Assembly: GCA_002372815.1 (NCBI GenBank)
Contig: DFIR01000056.1
Location: 1-20,054 of the forward strand
Source of the DNA: Lachnospiraceae bacterium UBA3692
GTDB lineage: Bacteria > Bacillota > Clostridia > Lachnospirales > Lachnospiraceae
Length of the DNA stretch: 20,054 nt
Direction: 5' to 3'
A model generated the notes under the pieces. It was not told the DNA's origin and made no database searches. It saw nothing but the letters and a program-made list of their open reading frames with translations. The position numbers and the translations under genes were made by a program. Positions within the stretch are counted from its first letter, which is position 1, and every line of letters starts with the position of its first letter. This document shows, in pieces, positions 1 through 7,008 of the stretch.

Positions 1-471
1 TTCTCCCTGCGCATCACGGCGCTCAAGGAGATCCTGACCATCCTGGAGGGAAACCTCGCCATGTACCCGTTCCTGAACGCGGTGGTCGGCATGACGTATG
101 ACTTCCTGCCCTTCATGATCCTGCCGATCTATACCTCGATCACGCGTCTGGACGGCGCGCTGCGCGAGGCGGCCATGGATCTGGGCGCGGACCGCACACG
201 CACCTTCCTCGAGATCACCCTCCCGCTCTCCGTGCCGGGGATCCTCAGCGGGGTGTCGATGGTCTTTCTCCCGGCGATGACGAACTACGTCGTCCTGGAC
301 ATGCTCTACAACAGCACTTACATCATGGGAAGCCTGATCGGGAGCTACTTCGCCGCCTACAACTGGCACGGCGGCTCGATGATCGCGCTGATCCTGCTGG
401 TCATGATCTGCATTTTCACACTCCTCACCGGCGGTGAGGACGAGACCGCGAGAGGAGGTGCCCTGCTGTGA
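1..471 (+). CDS. potB: ABC transporter permease, spermidine/putrescine type (PotB-like), 5' partial
   Basis: The reading frame is open from base 1, so the N-terminal part of this inner-membrane permease lies outside the window; 156 residues are visible. It belongs to the binding-protein-dependent permease family that pairs with PotC, an ATPase (PotA) and a binding protein to import polyamines. The visible part has the EAA loop, which contacts the ATPase: EAAMDLGADRTRTFLEITLP at about residues 57-76, followed by VPGILSG. Hydrophobic segments flank it, including a last helix near SMIALILLVMICIFTLL. The stop overlaps the GTG start of the next permease by three bases in a GTGA arrangement, with AGAGGAGG at 451-458 serving that downstream start. 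This implies translational coupling. The substrate is inferred from the potC and potD-like neighbours; another small organic cation or oligoamine is possible. Confidence 0.9.
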   Translation, partial: FSLRITALKEILTILEGNLAMYPFLNAVVGMTYDFLPFMILPIYTSITRLDGALREAAMDLGADRTRTFLEITLPLSVPGILSGVSMVFLPAMTNYVVLDMLYNSTYIMGSLIGSYFAAYNWHGGSMIALILLVMICIFTLLTGGEDETARGGALL

Positions 472-1274
472 AGAAGACGCTTCGTATCCTCTTCCTCGTC
501 ATGGTCCTGGTCTTCCTGTACCTGCCGATCCTGATCCTCGTGGTCTACAGCTTCACGACCGCGACGCAGATCGGCGCCATCCGGGGCTTCTCCCTGCACA
601 ATTACGTGACGCTGTTCACGACGCCCGAGCTGCGCGACATGATCACCGGGACCATCGCGCTGGCCTTCGGAAGCGCCGTCATCGCCACGATCCTCGGCAC
701 GACGGGCGCCATCGGGGCCTTCTACTCGTCCCGCCGCGTCTCCGCCGCGATCAATACCGTGAACCAGGTGCCGGTCGTCAACGCCGACGTCGTGACCGGC
801 TTCTCCATCTGCATCCTGCTTGTGGTCGTGCTGCAGATCAGCAAGGACAGCTTCGTGCCGCTGGTCGCCGGGCATGTCACGCTGTGCGCGCCCTTCGTCT
901 ACCTCTCGGTGCTGCCCAGGATCAAACAGATGGACCCCAGCATCTACGAGGCGGCGCTGGATCTCGGCGCGACGCCTTTCAAGGCGCTCATGCAGATCGT
1001 GATCCCGCAGATCGTCCCGGGCATCCTGTCCGGCTTCGCGCTGGCGGTCACGCTGTCGCTGGATGATTATTTTATCGCGACCTACACGAAGCCTGCGACG
1101 TTTGACACGATCAGTACTTACGTCGTCAACGCCACCAAAGGCTCCCAAACGACCATCAAGACCGCGCTGTGGGCGCTTTCGACGGTCATCTTCGTGATCG
1201 TCGTCCTGATCGTGCTCGGCATGAACCTTCGGGCGCTGCGGGAAGACCGCGCGACGAAGCGCGTGCACGTCTGA
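468..1274 (+). CDS. potC: ABC transporter permease, spermidine/putrescine type (PotC-like)
   Basis: This is a 268-residue inner-membrane permease, close to the usual PotC length (about 260). It starts at GTG 468, overlapping the upstream stop, with AGAGGAGG at 451-458 as ribosome binding site. A first membrane helix covers roughly residues 7-27, and the family phrase GFSLHNYVTLF follows at about 40-50. The EAA loop that docks on the ATPase is EAALDLGATPFKALMQIVIP at residues 161-180, followed by VPGILSGF. A last helix covers about 233-252. With the preceding permease it should form the heterodimeric channel of a polyamine importer. The motif SLDDYFIATY (197-206) is typical of PotC rather than PotB. 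The gene lies between the second permease and the binding protein in one operon, and no promoter was seen between them. Confidence 0.93.
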   Translation: MKKTLRILFLVMVLVFLYLPILILVVYSFTTATQIGAIRGFSLHNYVTLFTTPELRDMITGTIALAFGSAVIATILGTTGAIGAFYSSRRVSAAINTVNQVPVVNADVVTGFSICILLVVVLQISKDSFVPLVAGHVTLCAPFVYLSVLPRIKQMDPSIYEAALDLGATPFKALMQIVIPQIVPGILSGFALAVTLSLDDYFIATYTKPATFDTISTYVVNATKGSQTTIKTALWALSTVIFVIVVLIVLGMNLRALREDRATKRVHV

Positions 1275-1313
1275 ACCGCGGGAGCGGGATCGTCCGGATG
1301 GAGGGAATCAGGT

Positions 1314-2867
1314 ATGTTTGTCCTGAATGATAGATTGAGAAACAGAAGCGCGGCCGGAGTGATCGCACTCGTCACGGCGCTGAGCTGCGCGTTCGGCACT
1401 GCGGGAGCGGTACCGGTCTATGCCGCGGACGGGGCGGAAGAAGGGGGCTCTGCCTCTCCGGTCGTCCTGCGGGTCTGCAACTGGGAGGAGTACATCGATC
1501 TCGGCGACTGGGACGAGGACGAGCTGATCGAGCTGGAGAGCGACGAGATCATCGGCGAGCAGTCCGTCGTGGAGGACTTCGAGGACTGGTACGAGGAGAC
1601 CTACGGGCGCGAGGTGCGGGTGGAGTATTCGACCTTCGGCACCAACGAAGACCTCTACAACATGCTCACGCTGGGCGATGTGTATGATCTCGTCTGCCCT
1701 TCCGAGTACATGATCATGAAGCTCATGGCGGAGAACCAGCTCGTGCCGCTGTCGGACGCCTTCTTCGACGAGAGCGATGAGAACAATTATTATGTAAAGG
1801 GCCTTTCCCCTTATATCCGCAGCATCTTTGATACCCATGAGATCGGCGGGGAGCCCTGGAGCAAATACGCGGCGGGCTACATGTGGGGTGTCACGGGCAT
1901 CGTCTATAATCCCGAAGTCGTGACGGAAGAGGAGGCCTCCACATGGAGGATCCTCGACAACCCCGATTACCACCGGCAGGTGACGATCAAGGACAATGTG
2001 CGCGACTCGTATTTTGCCGCGGTCGGGGCGCTGAAGTCGGACCTGCTCCTGAGTGAGGCCTTCCGGTCGGATCCCGACTATAAGGAGAATCTCGAGCGGG
2101 AGATGAACGACACCTCCCCGGAGATGATCGCGCAGGTCCAGGAGTATCTGCAGGACGTCAAGAACAACGTCTACTCCTTCGAGACAGATTCCGGCAAGGC
2201 CGACATGATCACCGGCAAAGTCGTCGCCAACTACCAGTGGTCCGGCGACGGCGTGTACACCCTCGACCAGGCGGACGAGGACGACTTCGAGCTGGCCTTC
2301 GCGGTTCCCGAGGAGAGCACCAACATCTACTTCGACGGCTGGGTCATGCTCCGCCGCGGCGTGGAAGGAGACCCTGCCCGGCAGCACGCGGCGGAAGCTT
2401 TCATCAACTTCTGCTCCCGCCCGGACATCGCCGTCCGCAACATGTACTACATCGGCTACACTTCCGTCCTGTCCGGCGGCGACGATCCCCGGATCCTGGA
2501 GTACGTGGAGTACAATTACGGCGCGGAAGAAGAGGAAGATTCCGATGAGGACATCGTCGAATATGACGTCTCCTACTTCTTCGGCGGCGAGGACTGCGAG
2601 GACGGCACCTACGTCTTCGACGCGCCGTCGGAATCCCTCCACAGGCAGCTCTTCGCGGCCTACCCGCCCCGCGAGGTCATCGACCGCAGCGCCGTCATGA
2701 TCTACTTCGACGACGCCCAGAACGCCGCCATCAACCAGATGTGGGTCAACGTCCGCTGCTTCAACATCCGCGACGTCCCCTTCTGGGCCTGGATCCTGAT
2801 CGCCGCGCTCATCGCCGGCGCCGTCTGGATGACGATCCGCGTCCGCAGACATTTCACAGGGACATGA
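1314..2867 (+). CDS. potD: Extracellular polyamine-binding protein (PotD-like) with C-terminal membrane anchor
   Basis: This 517-residue protein is long for the PotD family, which is usually near 350. GGAGGG at 1300-1305 supports the ATG at 1314. The N-terminus has a hydrophobic signal segment (about 14-32) and a signal peptidase I type site at VYA|A (after residue 37). There is no good lipobox: the only early Cys lies in ALSC. The binding-protein fold starts at VLRVCNWEEYI (51-61) and continues through STFGTNEDLYNML (106-118), YDLVCPSEYMI and NIYFDGWVMLRRG (337-349). An acidic insertion lies near 62-95 and another near 403-416 (EEEEDSDED). After the domain, residues 489-507 form a clear membrane helix followed by a basic tail (RVRRH), so the protein probably stays membrane-attached by its C-terminus. 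It should capture polyamine outside the cell and deliver it to the two upstream permeases. The substrate is inferred. Confidence 0.88.
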   Translation: MFVLNDRLRNRSAAGVIALVTALSCAFGTAGAVPVYAADGAEEGGSASPVVLRVCNWEEYIDLGDWDEDELIELESDEIIGEQSVVEDFEDWYEETYGREVRVEYSTFGTNEDLYNMLTLGDVYDLVCPSEYMIMKLMAENQLVPLSDAFFDESDENNYYVKGLSPYIRSIFDTHEIGGEPWSKYAAGYMWGVTGIVYNPEVVTEEEASTWRILDNPDYHRQVTIKDNVRDSYFAAVGALKSDLLLSEAFRSDPDYKENLEREMNDTSPEMIAQVQEYLQDVKNNVYSFETDSGKADMITGKVVANYQWSGDGVYTLDQADEDDFELAFAVPEESTNIYFDGWVMLRRGVEGDPARQHAAEAFINFCSRPDIAVRNMYYIGYTSVLSGGDDPRILEYVEYNYGAEEEEDSDEDIVEYDVSYFFGGEDCEDGTYVFDAPSESLHRQLFAAYPPREVIDRSAVMIYFDDAQNAAINQMWVNVRCFNIRDVPFWAWILIAALIAGAVWMTIRVRRHFTGT

Positions 2868-2919
2868 CTTTCGTGGGGGACGGTTCTCCGCGTTGATCCG
2901 GCGCCTGCCTTACATGAAC

Positions 2920-2967
2920 AGCCATCCTGAAACCGTGGCACCACGGTTGCAGGATGGCTCATTTTTT
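2920..2967 (+). terminator. Rho-independent terminator after the polyamine transporter operon
   Basis: The arms AGCCATCCTG (2920-2929) and CAGGATGGCT (2950-2959) pair perfectly. An inner stem AACCGTGG (2931-2938) pairs with CCACGGTT (2941-2948) around a very short CA turn, with a single A/G mismatch between the two stems. A T-run follows at 2962-2967. The position 53 bases after the potD-like stop fits termination of that operon. It lies inside the 16-bp inverted repeats described separately. Confidence 0.85.
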
Positions 2968-2983
2968 AGTCCATTTCAAGATT

Positions 2984-3283
2984 TTCGCTTTTTGACAAGT
3001 ATTGGACAATAGGAAGCGAGTTTCTGCGGGGCTGATTCGCTTTGAAAGGTAATTGCTGTCGAGCAAAGCGAGTGTTAAATTATACTAACTCGCTTTTCTT
3101 TCTACAATTGCCTTCCAAAAGCGAGCTTGTCAGGTGCGGCGCTCGCTTTGATTTGGGACAGTTGCGGTAGAAAGCGAAAAATGCCCCGCCGACTCTCGCT
3201 TTGACTGGTCATATTTACATATGAAAGCGAAGGAGTCCTTTCGGAACTCACTTTGGTTCGGATGAAGTCCATTTGAAAACGAA
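2984..3283. repeat. Array of six ~53-bp units: 8-bp inverted repeats around exactly 21 variable bases
   Basis: Twelve 8-bp sites alternate strictly in orientation. Forward sites (T/C)TCGCTTT start at 2984, 3036, 3089, 3142, 3195 and 3247 (the last is CTCACTTT). Reverse sites (A/G)AAGCGA(G/A) start at 3013, 3065, 3118, 3171, 3224 and 3276 (the last is AAAACGAA). In every unit the forward and reverse sites are separated by exactly 21 bases that differ from unit to unit, and units are joined by 15 or 16 variable bases. The period is therefore 52-53 bp, which is five turns of B-DNA. Each unit could fold as an 8-bp stem with a 21-base loop, or the sites could bind a protein in register. The period is not a multiple of three and no frame reads through it convincingly. 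Confidence 0.85.
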
Positions 3284-3338
3284 AGCGCACCGTGCGGAGA
3301 ACCGTCCCCTGCGCGCGGCTCCCCCCGCGTAAAAATTC

Positions 3339-3367
3339 TTGCAGCTGCCACGTTAACGTGATATAGT
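3339..3367 (+). promoter_or_regulatory. Sigma-70/SigA-type promoter for the symporter, with a palindrome in the spacer
   Basis: A -35 box TTGCAG (3339-3344) and a -10 box TATAGT (3362-3367) are separated by 17 bases. Within the spacer lies the perfect 12-bp palindrome CACGTTAACGTG (3349-3360). It is a candidate operator because a dimer bound there would block polymerase. The start codon is 38 bases after the -10 box. Confidence 0.65.
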
Positions 3368-3405
3368 GATGAAGTGCATTTTTCAGACTAGAAAGGAAGC
3401 TTTTT

Positions 3406-4914
3406 ATGGAATCCTTACTGCAGACGATCACGGATATCAACGGTGCGATCAACGGGGCGGTCTGGGGATGGCCGGCGCTGATCCTTCTGGGATTTGTCGG
3501 CGTGCTGACGACATGTCTGACAGGCTTCTTCCAGATCACGCATTTCAAATACTGGATGAAGCATACGATCGGCGCGATCTTCGGGGAGAAGCACGTCACC
3601 GCGCACACGGATGACAAGACGATCTCGCAGTTCCAGTCTCTCTGTACGGCACTGGCCGCGACGGTGGGCACCGGCAATATCGTCGGCGTGGCCGGCGCGA
3701 TCGCGACGGGCGGCCCCGGCGCTGTGTTCTGGATGTGGCTGATCGCCTTCTTCGGAATGATGACCAACTATTCCGAGAACGTGCTGGGCATCCTCTACCG
3801 CCGCAGAAATGAAGAAGGCGAGTGGGTCGGCGGCGCCATGTACTACCTGAAAGACGGCCTCGGCGGCAAGAAGGGCATGAAGGAAGTCGGCACGGTGCTG
3901 GCGGTCCTGTTCTCCTGCTTCTGCCTGCTGGCTTCCTTCGGCATCGGCAACATGTCCCAGGTCAACAGCATGGTCAAGAACATCAACCACGCCTTCGGCT
4001 TCCCGAACCTGGCCATCGGCGTCTTCCTGTTCATCGCGGTCGGCGCGGTCATCATCGGCGGCCTGAAGAGGATCGCGGCCATGACCGAGCGTCTGGTGCC
4101 CTTCATGGTCATCCTCTACCTGGTGGGCTCGATCATCATCATCTGCACGCATATCACGATGATCCCGGCTATTTTCGTCTCCATCTTCAAGGGCGCCTTC
4201 GCCATGAAGGCGGTCGGCGGCGGCATCGTCGGCAGCGGCATCGCCATGGCCATGAAGATGGGCATGAAGCGCGGTGTTTTCTCGAATGAAGCCGGTCTCG
4301 GCTCCTCCGTCATGGTCCACTCCAGCTCCAACGTCAAGGAGCCCGTGCGCCAGGGCATGTGGGGCATTTTCGAGGTGTTCGCGGACACCATCGTCGTCTG
4401 CACCCTGACCGCCATCACCCTGCTGTCCTCGGGCCTCGTGGACCTCACCACCGGCCAGCTCAGCGAAGCGGGCGCAGCCGTCGAGTCCAGCGCCCTCATG
4501 AGCCGCGCGTTCGAGATGCAGTTCGGCCGCGCAGGCGCCGCCTTCATCGCCGTCGCGATCTTCCTGTTCGCGTATTCGACAGTCCTCGGCTGGAGCCACT
4601 ACGGCTCCAAGGCCTTTGAGTACCTCTTCGGCACGAAGGCGATCACGGTCTACCGCGTCATCTTCACGGTGATCGTCCTTGCAGGCGCCGTCATCGAGGC
4701 CCAGCTTGCATGGGATATCTCCGACACCTTCAACGGCCTCATGATGATCCCCAACCTGATCGGCGTCCTCGTCCTGTCCCCGCAGGTCCACGAGTGCACG
4801 AAGAACTTCGTCGCACGCCGCATCCACGGCAACAAGCAGCTGAAGCCCATGCTCTCCATGATCCCCGAGATCCAGGCGGCGCAGGAGCTGGCCCCGGACG
4901 GCATGGACGACTGA
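3406..4914 (+). CDS. Sodium:alanine/glycine symporter, AGCS family
   Basis: This 502-residue polytopic membrane protein is of the normal AGCS length. It imports a small neutral amino acid (alanine or glycine in characterised members) with sodium. The ATG at 3406 follows AAAGGAAG at 3392-3399. Family hallmarks are visible: TVGTGNIVGVAGAIATGGPG (about 86-105) and the sodium:alanine symporter signature GGPGAVFWMWL (102-112), then TNYSENVLGILYRR. Further in come SNEAGLGSS and, near the C-terminus, AGAVIEAQLAWDISDTFNGLMMIPN. About ten or eleven hydrophobic segments are apparent. The C-terminal tail after about residue 470 is cytoplasmic and charged. It appears monocistronic, with its own promoter upstream and a hairpin after the stop. 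The substrate cannot be read from the sequence, so no gene symbol is given. Confidence 0.95.
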   Translation: MESLLQTITDINGAINGAVWGWPALILLGFVGVLTTCLTGFFQITHFKYWMKHTIGAIFGEKHVTAHTDDKTISQFQSLCTALAATVGTGNIVGVAGAIATGGPGAVFWMWLIAFFGMMTNYSENVLGILYRRRNEEGEWVGGAMYYLKDGLGGKKGMKEVGTVLAVLFSCFCLLASFGIGNMSQVNSMVKNINHAFGFPNLAIGVFLFIAVGAVIIGGLKRIAAMTERLVPFMVILYLVGSIIIICTHITMIPAIFVSIFKGAFAMKAVGGGIVGSGIAMAMKMGMKRGVFSNEAGLGSSVMVHSSSNVKEPVRQGMWGIFEVFADTIVVCTLTAITLLSSGLVDLTTGQLSEAGAAVESSALMSRAFEMQFGRAGAAFIAVAIFLFAYSTVLGWSHYGSKAFEYLFGTKAITVYRVIFTVIVLAGAVIEAQLAWDISDTFNGLMMIPNLIGVLVLSPQVHECTKNFVARRIHGNKQLKPMLSMIPEIQAAQELAPDGMDD

Positions 4915-4957
4915 CCCCCTGTCCGCCCGTCCCGTAAAAAAATAAGCTGAAAAAAGT

Positions 4958-4996
4958 CCGCACCCCGCGTCAGAAATGCACGGCGGTGCGGCTTTT
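4958..4996 (+). terminator. Probable terminator after the symporter
   Basis: CCGCACC (4958-4964) pairs with GGTGCGG (4985-4991) and is followed by CTTTTAT. The loop is 20 bases and may contain extra pairs. It is weaker than the terminator at 2920-2967. Confidence 0.5.
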
Positions 4997-5000
4997 ATGT

Positions 5001-5060
5001 TATGATTAAAAATAGATTGCCGACAGGCGCACGCCTGCATTGCGTACACCAAGAGAGAGG
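5001..5060 (+). promoter_or_regulatory. Leader of kinase 1: weak -10 box, palindrome and RBS
   Basis: A possible -10 box TATGAT lies at 5001-5006, but no convincing -35 box stands at the right distance. The inverted repeat CAGGCG-CA-CGCCTG at 5024-5037 lies just downstream and could be an operator or a small hairpin. AGAGAGAGG at 5052-5060 is the likely ribosome binding site for the ATG at 5070. The promoter is uncertain; the RBS is better supported. Confidence 0.3.
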
Positions 5061-5069
5061 ATCCAACCA

Positions 5070-6938
5070 ATGACACAATTTCCATTCTGGCCCGACTGGT
5101 ACATCGAAGACGAGAGAAAGGACCTGCTCGGCGCAGGCAGCTTCGGACAGGTATATAAGATCCGCCGCGACGACCTCGGCATGCAGACCGTCTGCGCGCT
5201 GAAAGTGATCCGCGTCCCGCAGGACGCCTCCGAGGTGGAGGAGCTGCGCGACCGCAGTATGGACGACCGGTCGATCGCCGCCTACTACGACCAGACGGCC
5301 CAGGGCATCGCCGAGGAGATCAAGCTCCTCCTGACCCTCAAATACTGCCCCAACATCGTCCGCATCGAGGACTACCACCTCGAGAGGAATCCGGACGGCT
5401 TCGGATTCACCGTTTACATCCGCATGCCGCTGCTGGATAATCTCGAGGACCGCGCGCGGACCAGGTTCAAGAGCGGGCAGCCCTTCACGGCGGAGGAAGT
5501 CGTGGAGATCGGCAGCGACATCTGCGACGCCCTCACCGCCTGTGAGAAAAAGAACATCATCCACCGCGACATCAAACCCGGGAACATCTTCATCGACGAG
5601 GACGGCACCTACATCCTCGGCGACTTCGGCATCGCGAGACAGATGGACAGCTCCACGCAGTCCATGCACTCCCAGAAGGGCACCATGAACTATATGGCAC
5701 CGGAGATCCTGCGCGGCGAGCGCGGCTATGACCGCAGTGTGGATTACTATTCCCTCGGGACCATGCTCTACCGCTACCTGAATCACAACCGGTTCCCGTA
5801 CGAGCCCCGCTTCCCCAGGCCGATCACGCCCATGGACAGCAACGACGTGCTCGCGAAGCGCCTGTCCGGCGCAGCTGTGGAACTCCCGGATGAAGCTTCC
5901 CCTGCACTTGGCGAAGCCATCCGCAGAGCCTGCGCCCCGGATCCGAAGGACCGCTACCGCAGCGCGGCGGAGATGAAACAGGCGATCCTGGAAGGCCTGG
6001 CGGCCGGTCCGTCCGTGACGGCTGCCTATTCCCGCCGGGAGGAGCCGGACGGGGAGAGCACGATCGGGGCGGTGGGATACACTGCCGCCGGCACGGGCAC
6101 TTTCGGGGCGACTGCAGGAACCGCCGGCCTTCGCAGCGGCGGTACCTTCGGCGCGGCTTCCGGAACCGCCGAAGCAGCCGGAACCGCCGGCACGGCCTTC
6201 GCCTGGAATGCCGCCGTCACCTCCGCAGAAGAAATGACCGGCGACTCCACCGTCAGCGCCGTCGACCAGGACCTCTGGGCCCTGGAGCAGAAGCGCCGGG
6301 AGGAGGAGAAGGCCAGAAAAGAGGCCGAAGAGAAGGCGCGCATCGAAGCGGAGAAGGCGCGTCAGGAAGCCGAGGCAGAAAAGAAGAGACAGGAAGAAGA
6401 GGAGATCAAACGGCGGGAAGCGGAAGAGGCAGCCCGTCTGGAAGAAGAAAAGAAGCGGAAAGCGGTCGCAGCGAAGAGCGGTACCGGAGATGCCGGCCTT
6501 GGCGGCGGGGTCCTTGCCGGGGTCCACATGGCGTCCAGAGTTCTGCTGGTCGTGTGCGGTGTCATGTTTTTTGCCGCATTTTCGAGCCTGCAGGGCCAAC
6601 TGGATGAGTGGACACCTTTATGGATCCGCGCTCTTTTCGAACTGGGAGCAGCCCTCCCGCTCATTGCCGTGTATCTGATCCACAGAAAGAAGATCCCGTT
6701 CCTGTCCGTGATCGTCTGTGTTCTCGGCGGCGGGCTGAGCGGCACGGGTCCTTTCTTCGGAATCTCGGCACTGGAAGAATTCTATGGAAAGGATATGGGT
6801 GCGGCATATGATTTTCTGTACAGTGACATTGCGATTCCCGTGATGGTCGTTCTGGCCCTGTACCTGGCCGTCACCGCCGTCCTCTGGCTCCTGGAGAAGG
6901 ACCGGCAGCGCAGCGCGGCGGCAGAACAGGAGCAGTGA
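5070..6938 (+). CDS. Membrane Ser/Thr protein kinase 1, four C-terminal membrane helices
   Basis: This 622-residue Hanks-type kinase has every catalytic element: glycine loop GAGSFG (21-26), Lys45 in ALK, HRDIKPGN (165-172), DFG (185-187) and MAPE (209-212). The start was set at ATG 5070 because MTQFPFWPDWYI aligns with the starts of the other two kinases here; an in-frame TTG at 5040 would add ten residues the paralogs lack. After the kinase (to about 305) come an Ala/Gly/Thr-rich linker with STIGAV (330-335) and DSTVSAVDQDLW (392-403), then a highly charged coiled coil (about 405-465). Four membrane helices follow at about 488-506, 518-537, 543-563 and 585-607. There is no PASTA repeat and no sizeable extracellular domain, so any sensing would be within the membrane or through partners. 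It probably phosphorylates Ser/Thr on cytoplasmic targets. Those targets are unknown; the FHA protein EssC encoded nearby is a candidate partner. Confidence 0.93.
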   Translation: MTQFPFWPDWYIEDERKDLLGAGSFGQVYKIRRDDLGMQTVCALKVIRVPQDASEVEELRDRSMDDRSIAAYYDQTAQGIAEEIKLLLTLKYCPNIVRIEDYHLERNPDGFGFTVYIRMPLLDNLEDRARTRFKSGQPFTAEEVVEIGSDICDALTACEKKNIIHRDIKPGNIFIDEDGTYILGDFGIARQMDSSTQSMHSQKGTMNYMAPEILRGERGYDRSVDYYSLGTMLYRYLNHNRFPYEPRFPRPITPMDSNDVLAKRLSGAAVELPDEASPALGEAIRRACAPDPKDRYRSAAEMKQAILEGLAAGPSVTAAYSRREEPDGESTIGAVGYTAAGTGTFGATAGTAGLRSGGTFGAASGTAEAAGTAGTAFAWNAAVTSAEEMTGDSTVSAVDQDLWALEQKRREEEKARKEAEEKARIEAEKARQEAEAEKKRQEEEEIKRREAEEAARLEEEKKRKAVAAKSGTGDAGLGGGVLAGVHMASRVLLVVCGVMFFAAFSSLQGQLDEWTPLWIRALFELGAALPLIAVYLIHRKKIPFLSVIVCVLGGGLSGTGPFFGISALEEFYGKDMGAAYDFLYSDIAIPVMVVLALYLAVTAVLWLLEKDRQRSAAAEQEQ

Positions 6939-7008
6939 CCGGCTCCGGCAGTATCGCGGAATGACACCGGGGGCAGCATCATAGATACACCAAAGAAAGG
7001 AGTCCCGC

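Larger units (their letters stand above)
2876..3309. repeat. 434-bp segment bounded by 16-bp perfect inverted repeats
   Basis: GGGGACGGTTCTCCGC at 2876-2891 is repeated as its exact reverse complement at 3294-3309. The enclosed segment holds the operon terminator and the ~53-bp array and no convincing gene. A non-coding, inverted-repeat-bounded segment of this size resembles a non-autonomous (MITE-like) element. I did not find a clear target-site duplication at the outer edges, and no transposase is present, so mobility is an inference. Confidence 0.5.
2868..3405. other. 538-base intergenic region without a supported gene
   Basis: Between the potD-like stop and the symporter start I see the following: a terminator (2920-2967), a six-unit repeat array (2984-3283), bounding inverted repeats (2876-2891 and 3294-3309), and a promoter for the symporter (3339-3367). 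It is visibly richer in A+T than the flanking genes. The minus-strand open frames here (73 and 221 codons) run through the repeats or antisense to the symporter and look accidental. Confidence 0.8.

Noticed and set aside
2984..3283. CRISPR array
   Set aside because: The repeated sites are only 8 bp, alternate in orientation, and no cas gene is present. Spacing alone resembles a CRISPR, the structure does not.
3102..3767. 221-codon minus-strand frame covering the repeats and the symporter start
   Set aside because: It runs through non-coding repeats whose 53-bp period breaks frame, then antisense to the symporter. No ribosome binding site or homology was recognised.
5040..5069. TTG start adding ten residues to kinase 1
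   Set aside because: The other two kinases begin right at the FWPDWYI region, and AGAGAGAGG is correctly spaced for ATG 5070.
1308..5085. Long minus-strand frames opposite the potD-like and symporter genes (514 and 556 codons)
   Set aside because: They mirror the real genes, have skewed composition (runs of Asp, His, Val, Arg) and no recognisable motif.
5045..6993. Shared TACACCAA before the RBS of kinase 1 (5045-5052) and of the lipoprotein (6986-6993)
   Set aside because: Eight bases shared twice is too little to claim a regulatory site, and it is absent before kinase 2.
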